Origin: Deltaproteobacteria bacterium
Lineage (GTDB): Bacteria > Desulfobacterota > Desulfuromonadia > Geobacterales > Pseudopelobacteraceae
Direction of reading: 5' to 3'
Length of the DNA stretch: 64,000 nt
Assembly (NCBI GenBank): GCA_021781535.1
Contig: JAJXWO010000001.1
Span: forward strand, 124,001 to 188,000
The position numbers were made by a program, and so were the translations under genes. The notes under the pieces were generated by a model. It did not search any database and had not been told where the DNA came from. It saw only the letters and a list, made by a program, of their open reading frames with translations. Below, piece by piece: positions 28,801 through 37,084 of the stretch (position 1 is the stretch's first letter; each line of letters begins with the position of its first letter).

Positions 28801-30078
28801 CAGGCGTTGGCGCTGCTGCTGACGCGGGCCGCCGCCGGTCCGGCGCTGGTGCTGGCTCCTACTTCGGTCTGTTTTAACTGGGAGAGTGAAGCGCGCCGCT
28901 TTGCGCCAACGCTCAATCCGCGTATCTTCGGTGGCGGCAACCGCGCTGAGTTCATCGCGTCGCTGGCCCCGTTCGACCTGGTGATCTGCAGCTATACCCT
29001 GTTTCAGCAGGAAGCCGACCTGCTTACCGGCGTGCAGTGGGAAACCGCTGTGCTGGATGAGGCCCAGGCGATCAAGAACATGACCACCAAACGCTCCCAG
29101 GCCGCCATGCAGATCAAAGCCGGGTTCCGCCTCGCCACCAGCGGTACCCCGGTGGAAAACCGGCTGGATGAACTCTGGAACCTGTTCCGTTTCCTCAATC
29201 CCGGCCTGCTCGGCTCCCACACCAGTTTCAGCACCCGCTTCGCCATCCAGATCGAAAAACATGGCAGCAAAGCTGCCCGCACCCTGCTGAAACGGCTGAT
29301 CCGCCCCTTTATCCTGCGCCGCACCAAGAGCCAGGTGCTGGAGGAGTTGCCGCCACGTACCGACATCCTGCACCTGGTCGAACTATCCCGTGAAGAAGCA
29401 GTTTTTTACGAGGCGCTCCGGCGTACGGCGGTCGAGACGCTTGCCGGCGCTGCAGACGCGCCTCCAGGGGAGAAGCAGATTCGCATCTTGGCAGAAATAA
29501 TGCGTCTGCGCCGCGCCTGCTGCAACCCGCAGCTGGTGATGCCGGGGAGCGAAATTCCGAGCGCCAAACTGTCCGCGTTTCATGAAATTGTCGCCGAGTT
29601 GCGCGAAGGGGGGCACCGGGCGCTGGTGTTCAGCCAGTTTGTCGATCACCTGTCGATCCTGCGCCGCGACCTGGACACAGCCGGGATCATCTATCAGTAT
29701 CTGGACGGCTCTACTCCGCAGAAAGAACGGCAGGGGCGGGTCGCCTCCTTCCAGTCCGGCGAGGGTGAACTGTTCCTCATCAGCCTCAAGGCGGGTGGCG
29801 TCGGCCTCAATCTGACCGCCGCCGATTACGTCATCCATATGGACCCGTGGTGGAATCCGGCGGTGGAGGATCAGGCCTCTGACCGTGCCCACCGCATCGG
29901 CCAGAGCCGACCGGTCACGGTCTACCGCCTGGTGGCGGCCAACACCATCGAAGAGAAGATCGTCGCCCTGCACCACCAGAAGCGCGACCTGGCTGATTCG
30001 TTGCTGGAGGGGACCGAGACATCGGCGCGGGTCTCAGCGGAGGATTTGATGGCGCTGTTGCGGGATGCGGGGGAATAG
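25897..30078 (+). CDS. Very large SNF2-family DNA helicase/ATPase
   Basis: The 1393-residue product has a C-terminal SNF2 motor (about 930-1390): motif I LADDMGLGKTLQ, motif II LDEAQAIKN, TSGTPVENRLDELW, VFSQFVDHL, LISLKAGGVGLNLT and SDRAHRIGQ, all intact. The first 500 residues are helical and repeat-like (possible TPR-type folds, for example LKFYLTQLLLRGQINKVTQIL and the following 200 residues), and a beta-rich region with no recognised name lies between. No Cys-rich SWIM motif is visible. The ATG is poorly served by a ribosome site. With the helicase at 20-23 kb it brackets nifK; the two share the motor but differ in their N-terminal parts. Confidence 0.9.
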   Translation: MSNLQSEHLISLLDTITALHPAERAAVAMLAVMYAPVARSPFALCLQSAEIKSTQGKTMNPALVIPLMEKLVGSNLVVEISGAYRCNPLLSHFLTRQTQKAGHFERYAQAVQENLKPTISYGSTYYRSFALAVQDLRIALYRGNHADVTRLLSICGNNYSWEVSNNHPFSLVCPEPLDSEWIKEMPGPLQADILSFHLEQSLLKLHPSDAAFGLLEELITSGREPSLKTLKFYLTQLLLRGQINKVTQILKSSETLPVDDLRGWLAVLQGNDDLAIAHFESGMAALKKESGKRKVFFRDLPGLFYLLALIRSGLPQQLQAAVELGEWVIKQRNHPQQFVIWMLHQYAEVKLGKNSAKQDLIQLCNREQKLGPMSQLFHSLIGHWMPETAAAPHLKALERIRTEATKSGYFWLGAEAAFLGKRINPGGRDMTAVGVQLFQAGGLVSISEKADSADNWERSLKALMSLGGAAPMAAKEITAKASRIIWMLSGNETYVDIQPIEQKQSGKGWSTGLNAALKRLKEDGVKLDFLSPQDREIVACIKKNRSGYGYYGKEVYEFDTVRAIRAMAAHPLVFSAVHDAEQISVAKGEFALEVKRVKGNLCITLKPSINVENNAFFRWEGTSRLLLFEPTADQRRIAGIIGAKLTVPQAGEAQVMAAITAVSPHVIIHSDVAGENGAVDVVEPDSRLQILLRPNSGGLVMEIVLLPLGEGGPRFIPGRGGATVIADVKGKKLQTSRQLASEKEHFTRLVDACPALELSEIRDGIWRFEDPEASLELLEELKVVVAGQTECYCINWPEGESFKLRGKAEWPKMKLSVKSGKEWFSLSGEVAVSDDEVMSLQRLMELVDGETGRFIRLADGEFLALTEEFRRKLQDLRRLVEKNGRFTPLIAPLVEETLQGAAGVKGDKQWKADMGRFKASQELVPMLPPTLQAELREYQREGFDWLCRLAEWGVGACLADDMGLGKTLQALALLLTRAAAGPALVLAPTSVCFNWESEARRFAPTLNPRIFGGGNRAEFIASLAPFDLVICSYTLFQQEADLLTGVQWETAVLDEAQAIKNMTTKRSQAAMQIKAGFRLATSGTPVENRLDELWNLFRFLNPGLLGSHTSFSTRFAIQIEKHGSKAARTLLKRLIRPFILRRTKSQVLEELPPRTDILHLVELSREEAVFYEALRRTAVETLAGAADAPPGEKQIRILAEIMRLRRACCNPQLVMPGSEIPSAKLSAFHEIVAELREGGHRALVFSQFVDHLSILRRDLDTAGIIYQYLDGSTPQKERQGRVASFQSGEGELFLISLKAGGVGLNLTAADYVIHMDPWWNPAVEDQASDRAHRIGQSRPVTVYRLVAANTIEEKIVALHHQKRDLADSLLEGTETSARVSAEDLMALLRDAGE

Positions 30079-30099
30079 CGGCCCCGAGACTCTATATCA

Positions 30100-30286
30100 C
30101 GATAGTTCTGGAAGTGACCGTTTTAACCGCTTCTGGCGCGGCGTTCCACCCAAGTCAAAGGCTGGCTGGGCCTTCATCAGCCACATGGTTGAATCGGCTC
30201 TGGAAAAGGAAGGGCGGGTTTCGGTTGTCGTCCCGCACGGCGTGCTGTTCCGTGGTGCTGCCGAGGGGCGTATCCGCTGGTATTGA
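30100..30286 (+). pseudogene. Fragment of a type I restriction-modification methylase (HsdM)
   Basis: The frame reads RFWRGVPPKSKAGWAFISHM, then ALEKEGRVSVVVPHGVLFRG, then AAEGRIR, and stops. That is an internal HsdM segment just after the NPPF catalytic region. The catalytic N-terminal part and the rest of the methylase are missing. It follows the helicase gene by about 20 bases, so a deletion has joined them. Confidence 0.8.
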
Positions 30287-30331
30287 CGGACATGAACCAT
30301 ATTGCTGATCTCAGCAAAATGGTCTGATAAA

Positions 30332-30377
30332 TGGTGGATGACCATTTCGTGGGGAGGCACGAGATGGTCATCCACCA
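30332..30377. repeat. Perfect 14-base inverted repeat
   Basis: TGGTGGATGACCAT (30332-30345) and ATGGTCATCCACCA (30364-30377) are exact inverted copies. The spacer also pairs (TCGTG with CACGA), giving a near-continuous 20-base-pair hairpin. No U-run follows. It lies between the hsdM fragment and the rhuM-like gene and may be a regulatory or recombination site. Confidence 0.8.
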
Positions 30378-30438
30378 AATCGGCGTGGAATAATAGAACG
30401 TTTTATCTCTGCATAATCTGAAGATATGGAGAAAGCCG

Positions 30439-31455
30439 ATGACAGCAAAGAAAGTTATGATCCGCAACAGCACGGCTGAGTTCCTGATTTTTACCTCACA
30501 TTCCGGTGAAAATAGCATTGAAGTTCGCATTGAGGATGAAACAGTCTGGCTGACGCAAAAGCTGATCGCTGAGCTGTTTGATGTCGATGTCAGGACTATC
30601 AGTGAACACCTCAATAATATTATCAACAGCAATGAGCTTGAAAAAGATTCAGTTATCCGGAAATTCCGGAATACTGCCACGGATGGCAAACAATACCTGA
30701 CAAATTTCTACAACCTCGATGCCATAATCTCGGTCGGTTATCGCATCAACTCATTGCGTGCTACCCAGTTCCGTCAATGGGCGACCGGCATTCTGCGGGA
30801 TTTTTCAATTCGTGGTTATGTGTTCGATAAGGAGCGATTGAAAAACGGTTCATTTCTCAGCAAGGAGTACTACGAAAACCTTCTGGCCGAAATCCGCGAG
30901 ATCAGGGCGAGTGAGCGGAAGTTCTATCAGAAGATTACCGACATTTACGCCACAGCCATGGATTATCGGGCCGATGCCGAGATTACCCAAAATTTATTTG
31001 CCGCTGTCCAAAACAAGCTTCACTTTGCCATCCACGGACACACCGCTGCCGAATTGATCATGAAACGGGCAGACAGCAACAAAGAGCGCATGGGGTTAAC
31101 CACTTGGAAGAACGCACCCGATGGCAAAATTCTCAAACCGGATGTTTCGGTAGCCAAGAATTACCTGACGGCAAAGGAGTTGAAGTCGCTTGATCGCTTC
31201 GTAACCATGTATCTGGATTACGCCGAAGATCAGGCGGAACGCAACATCCCCATGACCATGGAAGATTGGGCCAACAAGCTGAATGCTTTTTTGCAGTTCA
31301 ATGAGCGGGAGATTCTAGACCATCCGGGAACGGTTAGTCAGGCGATTGCCAAGACTTTTGCCGAAAGCGAGTTCGAGAAATACCGGATAGTGCAGGATCG
31401 GTTGTTTGAGTCTGATTTTGACAAGATGGTGAAGAAGCTGGTGGGTAGGGAATGA
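30439..31455 (+). CDS. rhuM: RhuM-family protein within a decayed type I restriction locus
   Basis: The 338-residue product matches the RhuM family (named from Salmonella pathogenicity island 3; function unknown). It starts with a segment like EVRIEDETVWLTQKLIAELF, then VDVRTISEHLNNI and FYNLDAIISVGYRINSLRATQFRQWA, the hallmark of these Fic/KilA-N-like companions of type I restriction systems. The frame is intact and ends in an ATGA overlap with the hsdS fragment, so the original order hsdM-rhuM-hsdS is still visible. RhuM genes commonly sit between hsdM and hsdS. It seems to be the only undamaged gene of the locus. Confidence 0.85.
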   Translation: MTAKKVMIRNSTAEFLIFTSHSGENSIEVRIEDETVWLTQKLIAELFDVDVRTISEHLNNIINSNELEKDSVIRKFRNTATDGKQYLTNFYNLDAIISVGYRINSLRATQFRQWATGILRDFSIRGYVFDKERLKNGSFLSKEYYENLLAEIREIRASERKFYQKITDIYATAMDYRADAEITQNLFAAVQNKLHFAIHGHTAAELIMKRADSNKERMGLTTWKNAPDGKILKPDVSVAKNYLTAKELKSLDRFVTMYLDYAEDQAERNIPMTMEDWANKLNAFLQFNEREILDHPGTVSQAIAKTFAESEFEKYRIVQDRLFESDFDKMVKKLVGRE

Positions 31456-31529
31456 GTAGATCAAAAAGCCAAATTCAGACTACGTTGGGAAAAATATCTT
31501 CCTTGATAACTAGCGGTTCTCGCGGCTGG
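31452..31529 (+). pseudogene. 5' fragment of hsdS (type I specificity subunit)
   Basis: The ATG overlaps the rhuM stop. The first 26 codons end in LGKISSLITSGSRGW, the usual start of an HsdS target-recognition domain. After SRGW the similarity ends, and the frame stops 11 codons later. Confidence 0.7.
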
Positions 31530-31530
31530 G

Positions 31531-31851
31531 TGGTATCCTGCAAAGGCTGCCGCCAAGTTTGAAGAAAGCCTGGGTCACTGCTAGCCATATTTTGATAAGC
31601 TCAACTTGCTAAAGCCGTGCCTACAGATCAAACGCATGCAGAAAAGGTGGGGGAGTCTGCCAAAAAGAGGTACTCTTACCCTCAACAGAGACCTGATTCG
31701 AGCCTCAACAGAGTGTATTGACTATGTTATCACCCATGAGCTCTGCCATCTGCAATGTCATGGTCACAGTTCAGAGTTTTATCGACTGTTGGAAAAGGTG
31801 ATGCCGGATTGGGAGAAGCGGAAGCACAAGTTGGAGCTGGCACTGGTGTAG
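31531..31851 (+). pseudogene. 3' fragment of a YgjP-like (DUF45) zinc metallopeptidase
   Basis: From 31531, in another frame than hsdS, the translation reads WYPAKAAAKFEESLGHC, a TAG stop (31582-31584), then PYFDKLNLLKPCLQIKRMQKRWGSL and THELCHLQ with the HExxH-type zinc motif, ending MPDWEKRKHKLEL. Such metallopeptidases often accompany hsdR. The N-terminal half is missing and one stop codon interrupts the rest. The sequence 3' of the stop is open, 81 codons, and might still be translated from a TTG. Confidence 0.75.
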
Positions 31852-31890
31852 AACCGTCATGATTAAAATTCTTGAGGAGGCCCGAACCCG

Positions 31891-33165
31891 ATGCCGATGA
31901 CAATCTTTGAGGCGATGAGCGGTAATATCAGCTCTTTTCTTGGCGGTGCCGAGGTCGTTCTTTCCCCTGTTGCCGAACGTGCGCAGCATGAGGGGTATGC
32001 TATATTCCTGCCGGTCGTGACGGACGGGCGGGAGCTTATGTTCAGTGCCACGCGAAAACACATTCCTTTCACCCGCCTGGAGGAGTCGTTTTGTGCCGAA
32101 CTGCTGACTGCATTTGCCATGCTCTACGGTGGTTTCCGGCAGGAAGGGTATGCGGCGCAGTTCAGGACGGCGCTTGTCGCCTCGATCATGGATATCACGG
32201 TTGCCCGCTCCCTGCGCGGCGATCATAACAAGGGGTTCTGGCCCATCCAGCAGCTCATCCAGCTGTTAAAGAGCCTTTCCTATCAGAAGTACGAAGGAAA
32301 ACCGGCCACCACCGGCGTGATCATCCATCGCACGACAGCGGCAGAACTCCGTGCCGTGATGAAACAGCGCAAACACACTCTGGTTCCCCTGAAAAGGTCA
32401 CAAAGCATCGGTCCCGGTTTTTTTGATAATCCGCTGACCTACCGGTTTATCGATGGCACGAACCTGTTCTTTCTGGCCGGTATCCAGATGCAGGTGAACG
32501 GCATCGTCACCATGTCCGGCACCGCCCTCCAGAATGAGGTGGAGCGGCTGACCCAGCGGGAACTCTTTTCCATCATCAGGAGAAGCGGGACGGGGGCCTT
32601 TGCCGTCACGGTAAACGAAGCTTCCGATATCGAGGTGCTCACCAGTCCGGCCCGGATCATGGTGCGGCGAAAGGGGATGTGGAGCATCTTTGATCCGGAC
32701 ATCTTCCGGGCGTTCCTGGCAGATTGTATTGAGGCGGAGTCGGCTGATGATCTTATCTGGACGCTCTATGCACTCTCCAAGATGCGGTATGGCACGGTTG
32801 TCATGGTGTACGGAGGGAGCGGAAAAAAGCTGGCCGAATTAAAAAAGGGAGCGGTCGGTGGCTCTGACCCCATCGGGCGGCTGCTGATAGAGCGGGTGCA
32901 AAAGAGAAGCATTCGCGAACTGAAGGAGGCCGGGACACTCCTCAGAATTCTTTCATCGGATGGCTTGACCGTGTTCAATTCGAAGGGGAAACTGGTTGAT
33001 ACCGGGTTTATCATCGATACGTCCCACGCCCGGGAAATGGTGGCCGGTGGCGGAAGGACCACGGCCGCCTGCGCTGCGTCACATTTCGGCAAAGTTATCA
33101 AGGTCTCTCAGGATGGGCCTATTGAACTTTACGAGAATGGCGCGCAGATCTATCGTTTCGGCTAG
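31891..33165 (+). CDS. DisA_N/DAC-like domain protein, catalytic motifs replaced (possible nucleotide sensor)
   Basis: The 424-residue soluble product has an N-terminal 190 residues without a recognised family. The last 130 residues follow the order of a diadenylate cyclase (DAC) domain: a strand YGTVVMVYGG, helices, LLRILSSDGLTVFNSKGKLVDTG, and then GGGRTTAACAASHFGKVIKV and DGPIELYENG. In active cyclases these places read DGA and RHRAA; here they are DGL and RTTAA, so synthesis of c-di-AMP is doubtful. Related predicted sensor domains (DACNV and kin) have been linked to nucleotide-signal systems. A GAGGAGG ribosome site precedes the ATG. It lies between the restriction-locus wreckage and a hybrid kinase. 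Confidence 0.65.
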   Translation: MPMTIFEAMSGNISSFLGGAEVVLSPVAERAQHEGYAIFLPVVTDGRELMFSATRKHIPFTRLEESFCAELLTAFAMLYGGFRQEGYAAQFRTALVASIMDITVARSLRGDHNKGFWPIQQLIQLLKSLSYQKYEGKPATTGVIIHRTTAAELRAVMKQRKHTLVPLKRSQSIGPGFFDNPLTYRFIDGTNLFFLAGIQMQVNGIVTMSGTALQNEVERLTQRELFSIIRRSGTGAFAVTVNEASDIEVLTSPARIMVRRKGMWSIFDPDIFRAFLADCIEAESADDLIWTLYALSKMRYGTVVMVYGGSGKKLAELKKGAVGGSDPIGRLLIERVQKRSIRELKEAGTLLRILSSDGLTVFNSKGKLVDTGFIIDTSHAREMVAGGGRTTAACAASHFGKVIKVSQDGPIELYENGAQIYRFG

Positions 33166-33290
33166 TTCGATGGAAGTGCTTTAAAAATGATGTAACGCGC
33201 AGTAATCACTTGCGTTGACGCAGGAATCGGGTATATCTAAACAAGCTCCATCTGCTGAAAGAGGCAAACAGAAAGGGTGAGGGGATTGAT

Positions 33291-35909
33291 ATGCATCCAG
33301 CCAGATTCATGCAGTTCCTGCTCGGCCTGTTGTTCCTGCTTTTTCTCGCCATACCGACTGTTTCTGTTTTAGCCGCCGAATATTCCGCAGGCAGTGTGGC
33401 ACTCACCGAGGCAGAACGCCAATGGCTCAAAGCGCATCCCGTCATCACTCTTGCCCCCGATCCCGACTTCAAACCCATCGAGTACTTTGATAAGAACGGT
33501 GCCTATCAAGGCGCTGCCGCCGACATCATCCGGCTTCTGGAAAAGAAGCTCGGCATCACCATCACCATTGTTCACCTGAAAAATTGGGACGAGGCACTGG
33601 CCAAGTTCAAAAACCATGAAGTGGACCTGTTGGGGGCAATGGTCAAGACCCCTACCCGGGAGACGTTTGCCCTCTTTTCCGAGACCCTGGTAGCCGTGCC
33701 GGGGGGGATCTTTGCTCGGAGTGGTTCGCCAACCAATCTGACGTTGAACAAGCTTAAGGGGAAAAAAGTAGCGGTTGTTTCAAATTATGCCGCTGATGAC
33801 ATCATCAAAAACCAGTACCCGGATATTATCCGGGAGGAAGTTCAGGACGTCTCCACCGGCTTGGCCAAGGCGTCTCTCGGAATGGTGGATGCCTATGTGG
33901 AGAACATGGCCAATGCCACGTTTTACTCACAGGAGGCCGGCATCACCAACCTGCAGCAGGCCGGCACAACCGAATTCGACTATCGGTGGGGGATCGGCAT
34001 CCGCAAGGACTGGCCGGAGCTGCAGGGTATTCTGAACAAGGGGCTGGCGGCGATCAGTCCTGAAGAGAGGAATCAGGCTCTCCAGCGGTGGATCTATATC
34101 GAGGGGCAGCGGTGGCATCCCACCAAGACATTCATTGCCGGGGCAGTGGCCACCGCTCTGGGAGCCCTGTTGCTGCTCGCCAGCTACTGGAACTATTCAT
34201 TGCGAAGGGTGGTCAAGAGGCGCACAGCTTTGCTGCAGCAGGAACTCGATGAGCGGCAAAAAGCGGAAGCGGCCCTCATAACCGTAACCGGCCAGTTGGA
34301 GGAACGGGTCAAAGAGCGGACTGCAGATCTTCAAAAGGAGATTGCCGAGCGGATAAAATCTGAAGAACAGCTTAAAATAAGCGAAGAAAATTATCGCTGC
34401 TTTACGGGACTCACGTCGGATTACGTGTACAAATGCTCCCGTACGGGTGGCGCTCCGTTCCGGGTTCAATGGATTGGAGGGTCAGTTGACGTTATTACCG
34501 GGTACAGTGCAGAGGAGATTTTTGCACAGGGGTGTTGGCTCCCGCTTGTTCATCCTGATGACAGGCCGGCAGTTACCTCTCTTCTCTTTAATATGACTCC
34601 GGGAGAGACGAAACAGGCGGAGTTCAGGCTGGTCACAAAGCAGGGAGAAACCCGCTGGGTATGGGAAACATCGCGATGCGAGGCCGGGCAGGATGAAGGT
34701 GAGCTGGTACTGTTTGGCTCGTCAACGGACATCACCGAACGCAAGCGGGCCGAGGATGAACGCCAGAAGCTGGAACAGCAGCTTCTGCACGCCCAGAAGC
34801 TGGAGAGCCTGGGGGTGCTGGCGGGAGGTATCGCCCATGATTTCAACAACATCCTGATGGCAATCATCGGCAATGCCGATCTGGCCTTGATGCGGATCAA
34901 CAAGGAATCACCGGCCGTAGAGAACCTGCACCGCATCGAACAGGCCGCAGCCCGGGCCGCCGATCTGGCCAAGCAGATGCTCGCCTACTCCGGCAAGGGG
35001 AAATTTGTGGTTGAGAGTCTGGATCTGAATATCCTGCTGGAGGAAATGCTGCATATGCTGGAGGTGTCCATCTCCAAGAAAGCGGTGCTGCGCCTCAACT
35101 TGCACCAGCAACTCCCGCCCGTGGAAGCCGATGCCACCCAGGTGCGCCAGATCATCATGAATCTGGTGATCAACGCTTCCGAGGCGATCGCTGATAAAAG
35201 CGGGGTCATCGCCATCACAACCGGCTGCATGGAGTGTGACCGGAACTATCTGAAAGATGTCTGGCTCGATGAAAACCTGACCGACGGTTTCTACGTGTAT
35301 CTTGAAATTGCCGACAGTGGGTGCGGTATGGACAAGGGTACCATGGCAAAGCTGTTCGACCCCTTTTTCACTACCAAGTTCACCGGCAGGGGGCTCGGCA
35401 TGTCGGCTGTCCTGGGAATTGTGCGGGGGCACAAAGGGGCGATTAAAATCTACAGCGAAAAAGAGAAGGGAACCTCATTCAAGATCCTGCTTCCCGCCAG
35501 CGGGCGCCCTGCCAGTCTGTTCAACAGCGATAACCATACAGACCAATGGCAGGGAAGCGGCACGGTCCTGTTGGTTGACGATGAAGAAACGGTGCGCGGC
35601 ATCGGCGCCGAAATGCTGAAAGAGCTTGGTTTCACCGTGGTCACCGCCGATGATGGCCGGGAGGCGCTCGAACGCTTCAAGTCCATGCCTGATGTAGACT
35701 TTGTGATCCTCGACCTGACCATGCCGCACATGGACGGAGAACAGTGCTTCCGCGAACTGCGGCAACTGCAGGCGGACGTCAAGGTGATCATGTCGAGCGG
35801 CTACAACCAGCAGGAGGTCACCCAAAAGTTTGCCGGCAAGGGGTTGGCGGGTTTCGTCCAGAAGCCGTACCGGCTGTCAACTTTGAAAGAAGTGATCAGA
35901 AGTCTGTAA
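33291..35909 (+). CDS. Hybrid sensor histidine kinase with periplasmic solute-binding domain
   Basis: The 872-residue protein consists of a signal peptide, a periplasmic SBP_bac_3-type domain (about 40-270, HPVITLAPDPDFKPIEYFDKNG...), one transmembrane helix (TFIAGAVATALGALLLLASYW), a coiled coil, a PAS domain (about 370-490), a HisKA domain with phospho-acceptor His in GGIAHDFNNIL, an HATPase domain (NLVINASEAI, DSGCGMD, GRGLGMSAVLGIV) and a C-terminal receiver domain with the phospho-Asp in FVILDLTMPHMDG. It should sense a small periplasmic ligand such as an amino acid. No DNA-binding partner is adjacent. The start is the first in-frame ATG with GAGGGG upstream. Confidence 0.93.
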   Translation: MHPARFMQFLLGLLFLLFLAIPTVSVLAAEYSAGSVALTEAERQWLKAHPVITLAPDPDFKPIEYFDKNGAYQGAAADIIRLLEKKLGITITIVHLKNWDEALAKFKNHEVDLLGAMVKTPTRETFALFSETLVAVPGGIFARSGSPTNLTLNKLKGKKVAVVSNYAADDIIKNQYPDIIREEVQDVSTGLAKASLGMVDAYVENMANATFYSQEAGITNLQQAGTTEFDYRWGIGIRKDWPELQGILNKGLAAISPEERNQALQRWIYIEGQRWHPTKTFIAGAVATALGALLLLASYWNYSLRRVVKRRTALLQQELDERQKAEAALITVTGQLEERVKERTADLQKEIAERIKSEEQLKISEENYRCFTGLTSDYVYKCSRTGGAPFRVQWIGGSVDVITGYSAEEIFAQGCWLPLVHPDDRPAVTSLLFNMTPGETKQAEFRLVTKQGETRWVWETSRCEAGQDEGELVLFGSSTDITERKRAEDERQKLEQQLLHAQKLESLGVLAGGIAHDFNNILMAIIGNADLALMRINKESPAVENLHRIEQAAARAADLAKQMLAYSGKGKFVVESLDLNILLEEMLHMLEVSISKKAVLRLNLHQQLPPVEADATQVRQIIMNLVINASEAIADKSGVIAITTGCMECDRNYLKDVWLDENLTDGFYVYLEIADSGCGMDKGTMAKLFDPFFTTKFTGRGLGMSAVLGIVRGHKGAIKIYSEKEKGTSFKILLPASGRPASLFNSDNHTDQWQGSGTVLLVDDEETVRGIGAEMLKELGFTVVTADDGREALERFKSMPDVDFVILDLTMPHMDGEQCFRELRQLQADVKVIMSSGYNQQEVTQKFAGKGLAGFVQKPYRLSTLKEVIRSL

Positions 35910-35968
35910 CCGGTCTCTTCGAGCTCCAGGGTGTGATGTCGTGCTGGTGCAAGTACAACAAGGTTACT

Positions 35969-36925
35969 ATGGATTTGGATCGTCCTTTAAGCGAAGGTGT
36001 TGATGAGGAGCCCTGGCTGGAAATTCTGCCGGCAGACGTGGCGGCCCTGCCCGATGCCGCCCATGATCACCGGCGTATTCAGCTCTGGGCGTTGGCGCTG
36101 GACTCCCGCCTGGTCCCGTGCCAGATTGTCAGGGACGAGCACGGCTGGCATCTGCTGGTGCCGCCGGAGCATCATGCGACAGCCGTACGCGAGCTGTCTT
36201 GCTTTGAAAAACTGAACCGCGACTGGCCACCTCCTGATCCGCCGCCCCATCATCTGGCGGAGAATACCCTGACAACGCTCTCGATTCTGCTCCTCCTCGC
36301 GACCTTTCACAACATCACCCAGCTTGGTGTCTCTGCGACCGGTATCCCCATGCCCGACTGGGTCTCCCTCGGGAATGCCCAGGCGGCAAAAATACTTGAC
36401 GGGGAGTGGTGGCGAGTCGTGACGGCGCTTACCCTTCACGCCGATTGGGTCCATCTCTCCAGTAATCTGGCCATAGGCGGGATATTTATTGTCTTTCTCT
36501 GCCGGGAGCTCGGCTCGGGGCTGGCCTGGAGCCTGCTGCTCGGTGCCGGAGCCTGTGGTAATCTGATCAATGCCTGTCTGCAATCTCCCACCCATAGCTC
36601 GATCGGTGCGTCCACCGCCGTGTTCGGCGCAGTCGGTATCCTGGCGGCGCTCAGTCTGGTGCGGTACCGGCGCAATCTCCGCACCCGCTGGATGCTTCCT
36701 GTCTCTGCGGCCCTGGCGTTACTGGCACTGCTCGGCACGGAGGGTAAAAATACGGATCTGGGTGCGCATCTGTTCGGTTTTATCTCCGGTTGCTGTCTCG
36801 GAATGATGACGGAATACCTTATCGGGAGGCATGGGCGCCCCGGGCGCTTCCTGAATGCTCTGCTGGCGATTTCGAGTATTGCTGTGGTGGTGGCAGCATG
36901 GGGGGCGGCATTGCTTAATAAATAA
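35969..36925 (+). CDS. Rhomboid family intramembrane serine protease
   Basis: The 318-residue membrane protein has a soluble N-terminal 90 residues and about seven hydrophobic segments. The active-site motif GASTAVFG (catalytic Ser) is clear, the partner His is in GAHLFGFISG, and the conserved TALTLHADWVHLSSNL segment is present. ATG 35969 has AAGG close upstream; another candidate is 35936. It lies 59 bases after the hybrid kinase. Substrate unknown. Confidence 0.88.
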   Translation: MDLDRPLSEGVDEEPWLEILPADVAALPDAAHDHRRIQLWALALDSRLVPCQIVRDEHGWHLLVPPEHHATAVRELSCFEKLNRDWPPPDPPPHHLAENTLTTLSILLLLATFHNITQLGVSATGIPMPDWVSLGNAQAAKILDGEWWRVVTALTLHADWVHLSSNLAIGGIFIVFLCRELGSGLAWSLLLGAGACGNLINACLQSPTHSSIGASTAVFGAVGILAALSLVRYRRNLRTRWMLPVSAALALLALLGTEGKNTDLGAHLFGFISGCCLGMMTEYLIGRHGRPGRFLNALLAISSIAVVVAAWGAALLNK

Positions 36926-37001
36926 GCACAAGCGGATGTCCCTGACCCAGTGTGTATCTAAAAAAGTAGTATATTCAGTATATTGCAGATGTCTCGCGCA
37001 T

Positions 37002-37017
37002 TGGCATGCCCCATGCT
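37002..37017 (+). promoter_or_regulatory. Sigma-54 promoter of nifEN
   Basis: TGGCAT-N5-ATGCT, 68 bases before the nifEN start. Unlike the other nif leaders, the following leader lacks the shared GGCAA motif and the terminator. Confidence 0.82.
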
Positions 37018-37084
37018 CTACCTGATGGCAGAACGACAGTTTTGCGAACTATCCTGCTTATCAGGGTCAGGTGAGGAGCATGCA

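Noticed and set aside
26794-29373. 859-codon open frame on the minus strand
   Set aside because: It lies wholly inside the plus-strand SNF2 helicase gene, whose motifs are intact. The peptide is rich in Arg, Gln and His as expected for an antisense frame of GC-rich DNA and has no recognisable domain.
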